Positions 45,822-53,945 of a DNA stretch of 64,000 nucleotides are shown here, piece after piece. The notes below the pieces were generated by a model. That model was not told where the DNA came from. It searched no databases and was given only the letters and a program-made list of their open reading frames with translations. The first letter of the stretch is position 1. The number at the start of each line of letters is the position of its first letter. The stretch spans positions 372,001-436,000 of the forward strand of contig NZ_BBWV01000001.1 of assembly GCF_000974785.1 (NCBI RefSeq). Reading direction: 5' to 3'. This stretch comes from Flavihumibacter petaseus NBRC 106054 (lineage in GTDB: Bacteria; Bacteroidota; Bacteroidia; Chitinophagales; Chitinophagaceae). The position numbers were made by a program, and so were the translations under genes.

Positions 45822-47027
45822 TTATTTGGGAGGGGGTTTGACGCCTGTAAATGTTTTGGGGGTATGTATGAACTCCTTGCGGCCCTTTTTTACCCGGAAT
45901 AGCGCCTTCATCATGCTGATCATCAGCATGGGCAGGCTTAATAATGCCGCGACGGTCTGGTAAGAATAAAACCGCGAGGGAATAGCGATTGCCAGGGTGA
46001 GCATAAAAAACAACAGCAGGCTCAGCCACCAGCCAGGTAAGGGAAAGAACAATGACCAGCCGGTCAGATAATGCACGGATACCAGTAAAACAATAGCCAG
46101 GAAAACGACCAGGTACAGCGACCTGGGCAACAGGAGATTCTGAACGAGTTTGTTAACATACTGCCGGTTTTTGGGAATGCCTTTCATATCCGGTTCCAGA
46201 AACCGCCGCACATGATACCATTGCGCCTCCATCCAGCGGACCCGCTGTTTTTCAAATACTTCATGACTCGATACTTTTTCATCCAGTACCCAGGCATCCG
46301 GAATGAAATGCATCCTGATACCCCGCTTCAGCAATTGCATATCAATTTCCCGGTCTTCTCCGGGATTCTCAAGAATCGGCCTATAGGTAAAGATGGACTT
46401 CAGCAATTTTGTTTCAAATGCCATCCCCGATCCCGACGGCGCTGCAGAAAACCCCAGCGCCTGTTGTCCCAGCCTGAAAAGATGATTATTGATCTCCTCG
46501 CTGATGGCATCCAGCTGGGCTACATTCGTTTGCAGATTCTTAGCCGTCCGGTGACACTGCAAAGCATGGTGCCCCGCCTGGTAGTATTGATTCACCAGTT
46601 TCAGGCAGTCATCCTTCATGATATTGTCCGCATCCAGTATCATCACCATGTCATACTGGTCCTCTGACAGGCGCTGCAATGCGGCATGGATGCTTTTTGA
46701 TTTCATTCTCGCCTGCACTTCAATCACCCGGACGCCCAGGTTCCTGAGTTCTTGCACTGTGGCCGACTGCAATGAATCGGCAATCACAATCAGATCAAAC
46801 AGCTCTGCCGGATAATTGTGCTTCAGTGCTTCCACTGCAGAATGTACAATGATCTGATCATCGCGGAAACAGGGAATCAAAACGGCAAATTTGGCGAGTC
46901 TGGCAGTTTCGGGAGGAGGTACTTCCTTATACATCATACCGGCAATAGATACTACCAATAGGTAGGTTATACTGCAGAACAGGTAAATAAATACTATCAG
47001 GCCGATAAAATAGATAACGGTCAGCAC
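45822..47027 (-). CDS. Family 2 glycosyltransferase, membrane bound
   Basis: 401 residues with an N-terminal membrane helix (4-30), a GT-A catalytic domain and two to three C-terminal helices (about 300-380). GT2 motifs: LIPCFRDD start, DAD (LDADNIMKDD), acidic GEDREID for the acceptor base region, and QRVRWMEAQ, the Q-x-x-RW motif of processive enzymes such as hyaluronan or cellulose synthase. It probably polymerises or adds sugars of a surface glycan. The start is GTG. It follows a terminator after the sugar-transferase gene, so it has a separate transcript, shared with recG. Confidence 0.9.
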   Translation of the reverse strand: MLTVIYFIGLIVFIYLFCSITYLLVVSIAGMMYKEVPPPETARLAKFAVLIPCFRDDQIIVHSAVEALKHNYPAELFDLIVIADSLQSATVQELRNLGVRVIEVQARMKSKSIHAALQRLSEDQYDMVMILDADNIMKDDCLKLVNQYYQAGHHALQCHRTAKNLQTNVAQLDAISEEINNHLFRLGQQALGFSAAPSGSGMAFETKLLKSIFTYRPILENPGEDREIDMQLLKRGIRMHFIPDAWVLDEKVSSHEVFEKQRVRWMEAQWYHVRRFLEPDMKGIPKNRQYVNKLVQNLLLPRSLYLVVFLAIVLLVSVHYLTGWSLFFPLPGWWLSLLLFFMLTLAIAIPSRFYSYQTVAALLSLPMLMISMMKALFRVKKGRKEFIHTPKTFTGVKPPPK

Positions 47028-47076
47028 GGTTTGGGAAAATAGGTAAATTTCAAGGTATCACCAATTACCCTAAACG

Positions 47077-47100
47077 AAAAGCCGGCACTGGCCGGCTTTT
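47077..47100 (-). terminator. Rho-independent terminator after the sugar-transferase gene
   Basis: Perfect 10-base inverted repeat AAAAGCCGGC-ACTG-GCCGGCTTTT in the 99-base gap between the sugar-phosphate transferase (ends 47127) and the GT2 gene (starts 47027). The T-run on the minus strand is short (TTTT, CG, TTT), but the stem is strong and GC-rich. Confidence 0.8.
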
Positions 47101-47126
47101 ACCACAACTTAAATAACATTAATTCG

Positions 47127-48287
47127 TCATGCATTTTCCTTCTGGATCAAAGCCGGGGGCGTTTGCGCAATAATCCAAAGGTCATACAGGAAATTCTGTT
47201 TTTGGGAATAGGTAATATCCAGTCTGATACGCTCTTCAGTGGTCATGCAGTGCCGGTTCTTTTTGTGAATCTGCCAAAGTCCGGTAATTCCTGCAGGAGC
47301 CATAAAGCGGATCGAAAATTCATCTGTTGTAAGCATTGAAGCTTCGTAAAGCGGTAAAGGACGATTGCCAACAAGCGACATGTCGCCAAGCAGTACATTG
47401 AAAAACTGGGGTAACTCATCCAGGCTGGTATTCCGCAACATCTTCCCGATCCTGGTGGTACGGGGATCATTAGTGACTTTAAAAAACACTTTCTCCTTCT
47501 CTTCACCGAATGTATTCAGATGCTTCAGCTGTTCTACCTGCTTCTCGGCGCCGCAACGCATGGTGCGGAACTTAAGAAAATTAAAAACCCGGTAACCCCT
47601 TCCGGCCCGCTTGGAAATATAAAGTACCGGTCCGTTGCTTTCGAGTTTGATGGCTGCAGCTATCAGCAGCATTAATGGCAGCGTTACCAGAATGGCCACA
47701 GATGCAAAAAAGATATCAAAAAGGCGACGGCCAGAATTCAGCGTTGCATTTTTGCGGAGTGCCGCCAGAATATCGAGCTTCTCCTGTGACTTTTTAAGGC
47801 TTCTTTGTTTTACCTTTTCCAGGAACTGGATCCGTTGTACCAGTTTATTATCAGCCTTCCGGGCATCAATCACATCATCAAAAATCCGCATCAGCATCGC
47901 CGGATCCGGACAATCATTGCTGGATGTTGACTTGTCCATGATCACAGGAATACCCCGGAATCGCACATCCGCACGGAGATAATTGACCAGTTCGGCTACA
48001 GCCGGAAGTGACATTTCACTATCGATGATAAAAACCTGGGGATACGATTTCTGTTGTTGCTCTATCCTTTTCAGGATGTTGAGGGCTTTTACAGTATTCT
48101 CCGCCGCATAGCCTCCATCGAACAGGTTCACGAGGTAGTCGATGCTGCGGGTGTTTTTTCCGATATAGAAAAACTCACGTGACAGTATACGCGCTACAGG
48201 AGCTTTGTCCTGCTCGCGGTAAACTGAGTATCTTCTGTAAGTTGGCGCCGTTTGTGGAGCGGCAGTTAGCGGTACAATTGATTCCAT
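47127..48287 (-). CDS. Sugar-phosphate (polyprenyl glycosylphosphotransferase) enzyme with receiver-like N-terminal domain
   Basis: 386 residues. The C-terminal part (about 180-386) is a bacterial sugar transferase (WcaJ/WbaP type) with one membrane anchor (FDIFFASVAILVTLPLML), then LKFRTMRCGAE, RIGKMLRNTSLDELPQFFNVLLGDMSLVGNRP, and GITGLWQI. It transfers a sugar phosphate to undecaprenyl phosphate, the first step of exopolysaccharide or O-antigen repeat synthesis. The N-terminal about 130 residues look like a receiver fold (VFIIDSEM with Asp, then GIPVIMDKSTSS) lacking the acidic pocket and the final Lys strand. The receiver gene at 48321 lies 33 bases upstream. Confidence 0.88.
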   Translation of the reverse strand: MESIVPLTAAPQTAPTYRRYSVYREQDKAPVARILSREFFYIGKNTRSIDYLVNLFDGGYAAENTVKALNILKRIEQQQKSYPQVFIIDSEMSLPAVAELVNYLRADVRFRGIPVIMDKSTSSNDCPDPAMLMRIFDDVIDARKADNKLVQRIQFLEKVKQRSLKKSQEKLDILAALRKNATLNSGRRLFDIFFASVAILVTLPLMLLIAAAIKLESNGPVLYISKRAGRGYRVFNFLKFRTMRCGAEKQVEQLKHLNTFGEEKEKVFFKVTNDPRTTRIGKMLRNTSLDELPQFFNVLLGDMSLVGNRPLPLYEASMLTTDEFSIRFMAPAGITGLWQIHKKNRHCMTTEERIRLDITYSQKQNFLYDLWIIAQTPPALIQKENA

Positions 48288-48320
48288 TCAGGTAAGATTT
48301 GCGACAAGGTGTTAAAAAAA

Positions 48321-48725
48321 CTATACCACCTTCAACCTGTTTAAGGAAGAAAGGGGCGGTGCTTTAACCAGGGCGTCAAGTCTTTGCTTAAGATCAATTG
48401 GATTGAAAGGTTTCTGGAAGCTGGCTTCCACGCCTAAAAGACGGGACTGCCTTAAAACTGTTTCCTCAGGCTGAGAAGAAATTACCACCATGGGTATGTG
48501 TTGATACAATCCGCTGGTCTTGAAATATTCCACCAGTTCCCAGGGTTCTGTGTCGGGTAATTCCGGGTCTATCACGATAGCATCGGGTAAGGATGCCTGA
48601 GATATATAGTGAACCGCCTCACCGCCTTCTGCAGCAGTAGTGGTTACATAATGATCATGAAGGACTGTTTGCAATAAAAACCTGATGGCCTTGCTTTCAG
48701 TAATCACGAGTATCTTTTTTTTCAT
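48321..48725 (-). CDS. Response-regulator receiver protein, single domain, degenerate acidic pocket
   Basis: 134 residues from MKKKILVITES at 48725; an in-frame start 45 bases upstream is possible but adds an unrelated leader. Receiver fold only. Strand 1 ends TESKA instead of the usual acidic DD pair, strand 3 keeps Asp (IVIDPELP), strand 4 ends ISS (Ser of the Thr/Ser switch), strand 5 gives FQKPF with the conserved Lys. Phosphorylation is possible but weakened. It precedes the sugar transferase gene by 33 bases and may regulate it by protein contact. No output domain is present. Confidence 0.85.
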   Translation of the reverse strand: MKKKILVITESKAIRFLLQTVLHDHYVTTTAAEGGEAVHYISQASLPDAIVIDPELPDTEPWELVEYFKTSGLYQHIPMVVISSQPEETVLRQSRLLGVEASFQKPFNPIDLKQRLDALVKAPPLSSLNRLKVV

Positions 48726-49014
48726 CCCTGAATAATTAAGTTGTATTAAACTCAATTTTTCAATAGGCATGCCATTGGAACGGTTAGGTCTTCAAAAGGT
48801 ATCTAGAAAGTAATCCACCGGATATTACTATCCGAACATCGTAATAACACTGGAGTTCTTAGGATTTGTGGAAGAAAGCTATCAGGCCTGGTTCAGAGGA
48901 TTTCGATCAGGTATTGTGGGATAAAAGTAATATATATTTCCATTTCCGGAAATGAATCGGGATAAATTTATTATTACCAGCGTGGATTTACCCGGACACC
49001 CGGACATATGAATA

Positions 49015-50172
49015 TTATTTAACGGGCATGGTTAGCCGGTCGGATTTTACCCACCTGCTGTCGGATTTTCCCATCGCGTAGTACAGCCACCCCCGGATCA
49101 CCGAAAGGTTCATGAACGAAAAGTAGTATGGGATATATACGAATGGCCATTTCGTATTAGTCCGGACCCCTATCCAGCCGATCAGGGCCAGTCCGTAAAA
49201 TACAAGTTGCAACAGGTAAATGAACCGGTAAGGCTCACCCGCGCCTGAAATGACCAGGCTGGCGTTAAGGAAGAAGAATAAAACCAGGCAAACAGGTGCC
49301 AGCGTCCACCGCAGGACACGGTGGGAAACGTACATAAAGCTCAGTAAGGGGTGTTTCCAGAATTTCAGCAACTCCCGGAGCCGGATCATCGCCTGTACCC
49401 CCCCTGCGGCTATCCGGATTTTCCGCTTTTCCTCTTCCCGGATACTGGCTGAACCAGCTTCCACGGCTTTAGCCCCAGGTTCATACCCTACACGGTATCC
49501 CTGCAGGCAGATCCGCAACGAAAGCACAAAATCATCCAGCACGGTATCCGGCTCCAGCGGGATGTACAAGTCTTTCCGGAATGCCAGCAACTCTCCGGCA
49601 GCACCAACCAGGGTGAGGACTTCAGCATCCTGCCGTTTAAGATAGGATTCGTATCTCCAGTACAAACCCTCCCCTTCTTCCAGCACGGCTTTTTCTCCCG
49701 AAACAGCCCCGTTTCTGCGATCGTCAAAATGGGTTGCCAGCCGCTCGAGGCTCCCCGCCACAAGATGGGTATTCGCATCGGTGATTACCACCCAGTCTGA
49801 ACTGACCATTTCCATTGCGCGGTTCAGCGCAGCCGCCTTTCCCCGCCTGACCGGATCATGAAATCCGTGAACCTGCGGGAAAGCAGCCACAATCTGCTCA
49901 CTCCCATCATCTGAGCCGTCAGTAAGCACCCAGATCTGCAATTGTCCTCCCGACCAGGACTGCTCCAGCGTGTTCCGGATTTTTGTACCTAAAACAGCTG
50001 CTTCATTAAATGCGGGAATGATAACAGTAACGGAAACAGGCTTACCCAAACTTTCAGACACAGAAATCCCGCGCCTGCGGACCAGCCGGATCAGCGTAAT
50101 TATCATGGCATACCCAAGGTAGGTATACAACACTACCAGGAAACATAACCAGTATACAACATAACTACCCAT
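49015..50172 (-). CDS. Family 2 glycosyltransferase, second copy, membrane bound
   Basis: 385 residues. N-terminal helix, GT-A domain with VTVIIPAFNEAAVLG, LTDGSDDGS, GKAAALNRAM, TDANTHLV (metal/nucleotide site), DTVLDDFVLSLR (DD), and KRKIRIAAGG in place of QxxRW, then C-terminal helices (about 275-370). The altered last motif differs from the processive GT2 at 45822, so it may act non-processively or be a poly-N-acetylglucosamine-type synthase variant. It overlaps the ROK gene by 8 bases and ends the DODA / sugar porter / ROK / GT2 unit. Confidence 0.9.
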   Translation of the reverse strand: MGSYVVYWLCFLVVLYTYLGYAMIITLIRLVRRRGISVSESLGKPVSVTVIIPAFNEAAVLGTKIRNTLEQSWSGGQLQIWVLTDGSDDGSEQIVAAFPQVHGFHDPVRRGKAAALNRAMEMVSSDWVVITDANTHLVAGSLERLATHFDDRRNGAVSGEKAVLEEGEGLYWRYESYLKRQDAEVLTLVGAAGELLAFRKDLYIPLEPDTVLDDFVLSLRICLQGYRVGYEPGAKAVEAGSASIREEEKRKIRIAAGGVQAMIRLRELLKFWKHPLLSFMYVSHRVLRWTLAPVCLVLFFFLNASLVISGAGEPYRFIYLLQLVFYGLALIGWIGVRTNTKWPFVYIPYYFSFMNLSVIRGWLYYAMGKSDSRWVKSDRLTMPVK

Positions 50173-51100
50173 GCAGACCTGTCACCTGATCTCCGGCAAC
50201 CAGTGCCGCAGCGCCGAACACACCGGCACTGTCACCCAGAACAGGTTTCAGCACAGGTACATCCAGCCGGTTATTGAAGATGAAATGCTCCAGCGACTGG
50301 AGTCCTTTTGAATAAAGACTATCTATATTGCCTACTCCACCACCAATTACGATCACATCCGGATCAAGCATATTGGTGATCATGGCAAGGCCCTTTCCGA
50401 AAAAATAATGGAGCCTGTCCAGCATTTCGACTGCAGGCTTTTCTCCTTCCGCCGTTCTGGCCATGATCTGTTTCAGATTCAGTGGTTCACCACCCGCCTG
50501 CTGGTAATAACGCTGCAACGCCGGACCGCTCAATATGGTTTCAACGCAGCCTGACTTCCCGCAATAGCAGGCCCCGCCTGACTCATCCAGAAATATATGC
50601 CCCCATTCCCCGGCTATTCCATGCAGGCCATTCCAAACCCTGCCGTTAATAACCAGTCCGCCACCCACACCTGTTCCCATAATAATGCCGAACACCATAC
50701 GCGCCTGCGGATGTTGTTGCTTCACCACGCCCCAGTGCGTTTCCGCAAGCGCAAAACAATTGGCATCATTGGCCAGCACCACCGGTATACCCAGGGCCTT
50801 CTCCACATCCGCCTGCAAAGGCTGACCATTCAGTGCAGTGCTGTTACAGTTCTTCATCGTATGCAGCCTGGGATCCAGCACCCCCGGCGTACCTATCCCG
50901 ATAGCGCCGGGCTGAAGGCCGCTTTGCTCCTTCATCTGCTCTACCAGTTTGGCGATCTGCCCGACAATGTGATGATACCCCTTTACCCCTTCCGTATCAA
51001 CCCGGGTCCGTATAATCGGTTGAGGATTATCCAGGTCCGGAAGGATCACCCCCTCAATCTTGGTTCCGCCGAGGTCAATTCCCCAAATCGGTGCTTGCAT
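50165..51100 (-). CDS. ROK family sugar kinase
   Basis: 311 residues. Phosphate-binding motif WGIDLGGTKIEG (about 6-17), catalytic base region NDANCFALAE, GTGVGGGLV, and the zinc motif CYCGKSGCVE, with the ligand His in GEWGH. This is a ROK glucokinase/fructokinase-type enzyme, phosphorylating a hexose or N-acetylhexosamine with ATP; no DNA-binding domain, so not a repressor. It lies between the sugar porter (15-base gap) and the GT2 gene (8-base overlap), consistent with uptake followed by phosphorylation of a sugar that feeds glycan synthesis. Confidence 0.93.
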   Translation of the reverse strand: MQAPIWGIDLGGTKIEGVILPDLDNPQPIIRTRVDTEGVKGYHHIVGQIAKLVEQMKEQSGLQPGAIGIGTPGVLDPRLHTMKNCNSTALNGQPLQADVEKALGIPVVLANDANCFALAETHWGVVKQQHPQARMVFGIIMGTGVGGGLVINGRVWNGLHGIAGEWGHIFLDESGGACYCGKSGCVETILSGPALQRYYQQAGGEPLNLKQIMARTAEGEKPAVEMLDRLHYFFGKGLAMITNMLDPDVIVIGGGVGNIDSLYSKGLQSLEHFIFNNRLDVPVLKPVLGDSAGVFGAAALVAGDQVTGLHG

Positions 51101-51115
51101 AAATAACGCGTTTTA

Positions 51116-52492
51116 TTATTTTTCAATGCCAAGATCCCGCTGGATCTGCTCAAGACTTTTCCCTTTTGTTTCCGGAAGAAACTTCCAGACAAACAGCAGA
51201 TGCAGTACCATCATTACGGTATAGAAAAGAAAACTGTAATAACCGCCGCTGGGACTGCTTTCCACAATCACCGGAAAAGTCCAGCTGATTATGGCAGCCA
51301 TGATCCAGTGGGTAAAGCTACCCAGGGAACCTCCCTGTGATCTCACTGAATTTGGGAAGATTTCAGAAATGAACACCCAGATCACTGCGCCCTGGGAGAA
51401 CGCGAAAAATGCAATGAACCCGACCAGGTACCAAACCACGGCACCGTTACCGGAAAGCTCACCTTTGAAAGCCCATGCAGTCAGCCCCAGGAAGAGGATC
51501 ATACCGAGTGAACCGATAATCAGTAAAGTTTTTCTGCCGAACCGGTCAATAAAACTCATGGCCAGCAGCGTAAAAAGCAAATTCGCCAACCCGATAAATA
51601 CGGGCTGCAGGTAAGCCTGGTCATGTCCATATCCTGCCATTTCAAAAATTCTGGGTGCGTAATACAGGATCGCATTGATGCCCGCAAGCTGGTTAAACAT
51701 AGCCAGCAATACTGCAAACAGGATCGGTTTGATGAACTTCCGCTGGAACAGCCTTTCGTTGATACCATTCCGGGCAAGGGCATGCTCTTCACGGATATGA
51801 GTCAGTGCCTCCGTATCGCCCGTCCGCTCAAAAATGCGGCGCGCTTCATCATCACGATTGTTCAGAACCAGCCACCGGGGACTCTCCGGGATTGTTCTTA
51901 CCAGGATGGCGAATATCGCTGCAGGCACCAGCATAATGCCAAGCATCCAACGCCAGGAATCGTCGCCCAGGCCCTTGAACAGGAAATTGGTAAGGAAGGC
52001 AATAAAGATCCCGAATACAATATTAAGCTGGAAGGAACCTGCAAGCCGGCCCCTCATATGGGCGGGTGCGATTTCTGAAATATACATTGGCCCTACAACG
52101 GAAGACGCCCCGACAGCAAGCCCCCCGACGAAACGGAACAAAACAAATAACGCCCATACGCGCGTACTCGCACAACCTATGGCGCTGACCACATACAGCA
52201 GCGCAATAAACATCAGCACCTTTTTTCTGCCGTACCGCTGGGCAGGAGCGCCGGCAACCAGCGAACCAAGTACAGTGCCGATAAGGCTGGAGGCAACAGT
52301 GAAACCCTGCCATCCCGAACTGAGCGACCACAATTGCTGGATCGTTTTCTCAGCACCGGATATCACGGCCGTTTCAAATCCGAATAGGAATCCGCCCAAA
52401 GCGGCAATAAGGGAAACGCGAAGTGCATAATAGGAAATCGGACGGTGAGTGGAGGTCAGGGCACCGGGATCTTTTTCAAATATGGTTTGCAT
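51116..52492 (-). CDS. Sugar porter family MFS transporter
   Basis: 458 residues and 12 predicted helices. Sugar-porter signatures are complete: GFLFGFETAVISGA in helix 1, RYGRKK after helix 2, PESPRWLV after helix 6, QLAGINAILYYAPRIFE in helix 7, DRFGRKTLL, and the C-terminal PETKGKSLEQIQ. It imports a monosaccharide with protons, similar to XylE/GalP. It sits directly upstream of the ROK kinase, which likely phosphorylates the imported sugar, and 19 bases downstream of the DODA dioxygenase gene. Confidence 0.95.
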   Translation of the reverse strand: MQTIFEKDPGALTSTHRPISYYALRVSLIAALGGFLFGFETAVISGAEKTIQQLWSLSSGWQGFTVASSLIGTVLGSLVAGAPAQRYGRKKVLMFIALLYVVSAIGCASTRVWALFVLFRFVGGLAVGASSVVGPMYISEIAPAHMRGRLAGSFQLNIVFGIFIAFLTNFLFKGLGDDSWRWMLGIMLVPAAIFAILVRTIPESPRWLVLNNRDDEARRIFERTGDTEALTHIREEHALARNGINERLFQRKFIKPILFAVLLAMFNQLAGINAILYYAPRIFEMAGYGHDQAYLQPVFIGLANLLFTLLAMSFIDRFGRKTLLIIGSLGMILFLGLTAWAFKGELSGNGAVVWYLVGFIAFFAFSQGAVIWVFISEIFPNSVRSQGGSLGSFTHWIMAAIISWTFPVIVESSPSGGYYSFLFYTVMMVLHLLFVWKFLPETKGKSLEQIQRDLGIEK

Positions 52493-52511
52493 GTCATAAA
52501 TCTATGAAATA

Positions 52512-53345
52512 CTACCCGAATCTTACAGAGGTCATCGTAAGTGATCCGCCCACTGCCCGGTCATTAAAAAATGCGACGGGTTCACCATTCCCCTGCAGAC
52601 CTAACATATAAATGAGCGGATAATAATGATCCGGGGTCGGAATTGCCAGCGATGCAGGTTTTCCCATCCGGCTGTAATGGATCAGCTCATCATGATTGCC
52701 GTCCGAGATCGCCAGCTTGAATTTTTCATTCATCTCCAGCGCCCAGTCATATCCATAGGATGGTTCACCGAGTTTATCCCACGCGACCATTCGCAGATTA
52801 TGAACCATATTACCGCTGCCGATGATCAACACCCCTCTTTCACGCAACTTTCGCAGTTCAGCAGCCAGCGCATAATGGTAAGCAGCATCCCGCCCGTAGT
52901 CGATACTGAGCTGCAATACGGGAACATTGGCATCAGGATACATGTGCCGCACCACCGTCCAGGTACCGTGATCCAATCCCCAGTCGTGATCAAGGCCCAC
53001 CTGTGTGGACTTTACCAGATCGGCCGTGGACTTCGCTAAAACCGGGTCTCCCGGAGCAGGATATTGCACCTTAAACAGTTCTTCGGGAAAGCCGCCAAAA
53101 TCGTGGATCGTACGGGGTTGCTCCATTGCAGTGACATGTGTGCCACGGGTCAGCCAATGGGCAGATACCACCAGCACTGCAGTTGGTGTTTGTATCGATG
53201 CCGCTGTACCTGCCCAACCCGCCGTAAAATCATTTTGTTCAATACCATTCATGGGAGATCCATGACCGATAAACAATACCGGCATAATATTGCCATCAGT
53301 TGTCAGACCGTCTGTAAACCGGTTAAATGCTTTAATGCTGTCCAT
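52512..53345 (-). CDS. ygiD: DODA-type (4,5-DOPA) extradiol ring-cleavage dioxygenase
   Basis: 277 residues. YgiD/DODA family with the metal-binding histidines in FIGHGSPMNGI (about 25-35), SAHW and GLDHGTW, plus GNMVHNLR. These enzymes open catechol rings such as DOPA using Fe or Zn and oxygen; the true substrate here is unknown. The length is normal. Its start (53345) is directly back to back with the divergent methyltransferase start (53346), so both promoters must lie inside the opposite gene. The downstream sugar porter starts 19 bases later on the same strand. Confidence 0.93.
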   Translation of the reverse strand: MDSIKAFNRFTDGLTTDGNIMPVLFIGHGSPMNGIEQNDFTAGWAGTAASIQTPTAVLVVSAHWLTRGTHVTAMEQPRTIHDFGGFPEELFKVQYPAPGDPVLAKSTADLVKSTQVGLDHDWGLDHGTWTVVRHMYPDANVPVLQLSIDYGRDAAYHYALAAELRKLRERGVLIIGSGNMVHNLRMVAWDKLGEPSYGYDWALEMNEKFKLAISDGNHDELIHYSRMGKPASLAIPTPDHYYPLIYMLGLQGNGEPVAFFNDRAVGGSLTMTSVRFG

Positions 53346-53945
53346 ATGTCAGTATATCCGCTTTTGCTCCACGAATTCCAGCTATATCAACAAACTGTTG
53401 GTATTTATGTTCCCGATCCCGAAGTGGTACGCCGTGGCAGTACCAACCCCTTCCCCTACTGGACAAAAATCTGGCCCGCTGCCCTGGCGCTGTCAGCCTT
53501 CCTGCAACGACAACCGGAATGGATAGCCAAAAAAAATGTGCTGGAACTGGGCGCCGGCCTGGGCCTTCCCGGATTCACCGCAGCGTTCAGAGCAGCATCC
53601 GTAGTCATCAGTGACAACAATTCCTCTTGTATCCCGGTACTGGAGCAAACCGCCCGTCACAACGATTTCTCCAATGTTTCCATAGAAATGCTGGACTGGA
53701 ACAGCCTGCCAGATCCAATCTCCGCAGAATGTATCCTGTTAAGCGATATCAATTATGATCCGGAACAGTTTCCGGAACTGCTATTGTTGTTTCAGCAATT
53801 CATCCGGCAGGGTAAAACCATTCTGCTCAGCACTCCTCAACGCCTGGTAGCGAAAAGCTTTCTGACCCCTCTGTTATCATCTTGTCGTTACCATGAACCT
53901 GGTGGCCTGTACGATGGCATGGAGACCAGCATCTTCATTTTTTAG
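53346..53945 (+). CDS. Class I SAM-dependent methyltransferase (lysine/METTL-like family)
   Basis: 199 residues from the ATG at 53346; a longer frame to 53064 exists but lies antisense within the dioxygenase gene, so it is unlikely. SAM motif I VLELGAGLGLPG is near 60-71, with an acidic strand-2 residue (VISDNNSS), and LSDINYDPEQF and LLSTPQRL later. The early segment NPFPYWTKIWPAALALSAFL is characteristic of METTL/eEF1A-lysine-methyltransferase-like enzymes, which modify proteins. It ends with a 4-base overlap with the convergent M24 peptidase gene (TAG on plus, TAA on minus). Confidence 0.87.
   Translation: MSVYPLLLHEFQLYQQTVGIYVPDPEVVRRGSTNPFPYWTKIWPAALALSAFLQRQPEWIAKKNVLELGAGLGLPGFTAAFRAASVVISDNNSSCIPVLEQTARHNDFSNVSIEMLDWNSLPDPISAECILLSDINYDPEQFPELLLLFQQFIRQGKTILLSTPQRLVAKSFLTPLLSSCRYHEPGGLYDGMETSIFIF

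Noticed and set aside
48726-49014. Searched this gap (289 bases) for a small gene or RNA
   Set aside because: No open frame with a start signal, no tRNA-like cloverleaf and no strong hairpin; it presumably holds the promoter of the receiver / sugar-transferase unit, but I found no consensus match.
53064-53345. N-terminal extension of the methyltransferase gene to 53064
   Set aside because: This part is antisense to the dioxygenase gene, has no methyltransferase similarity, and the family-type N-terminus begins at 53346.
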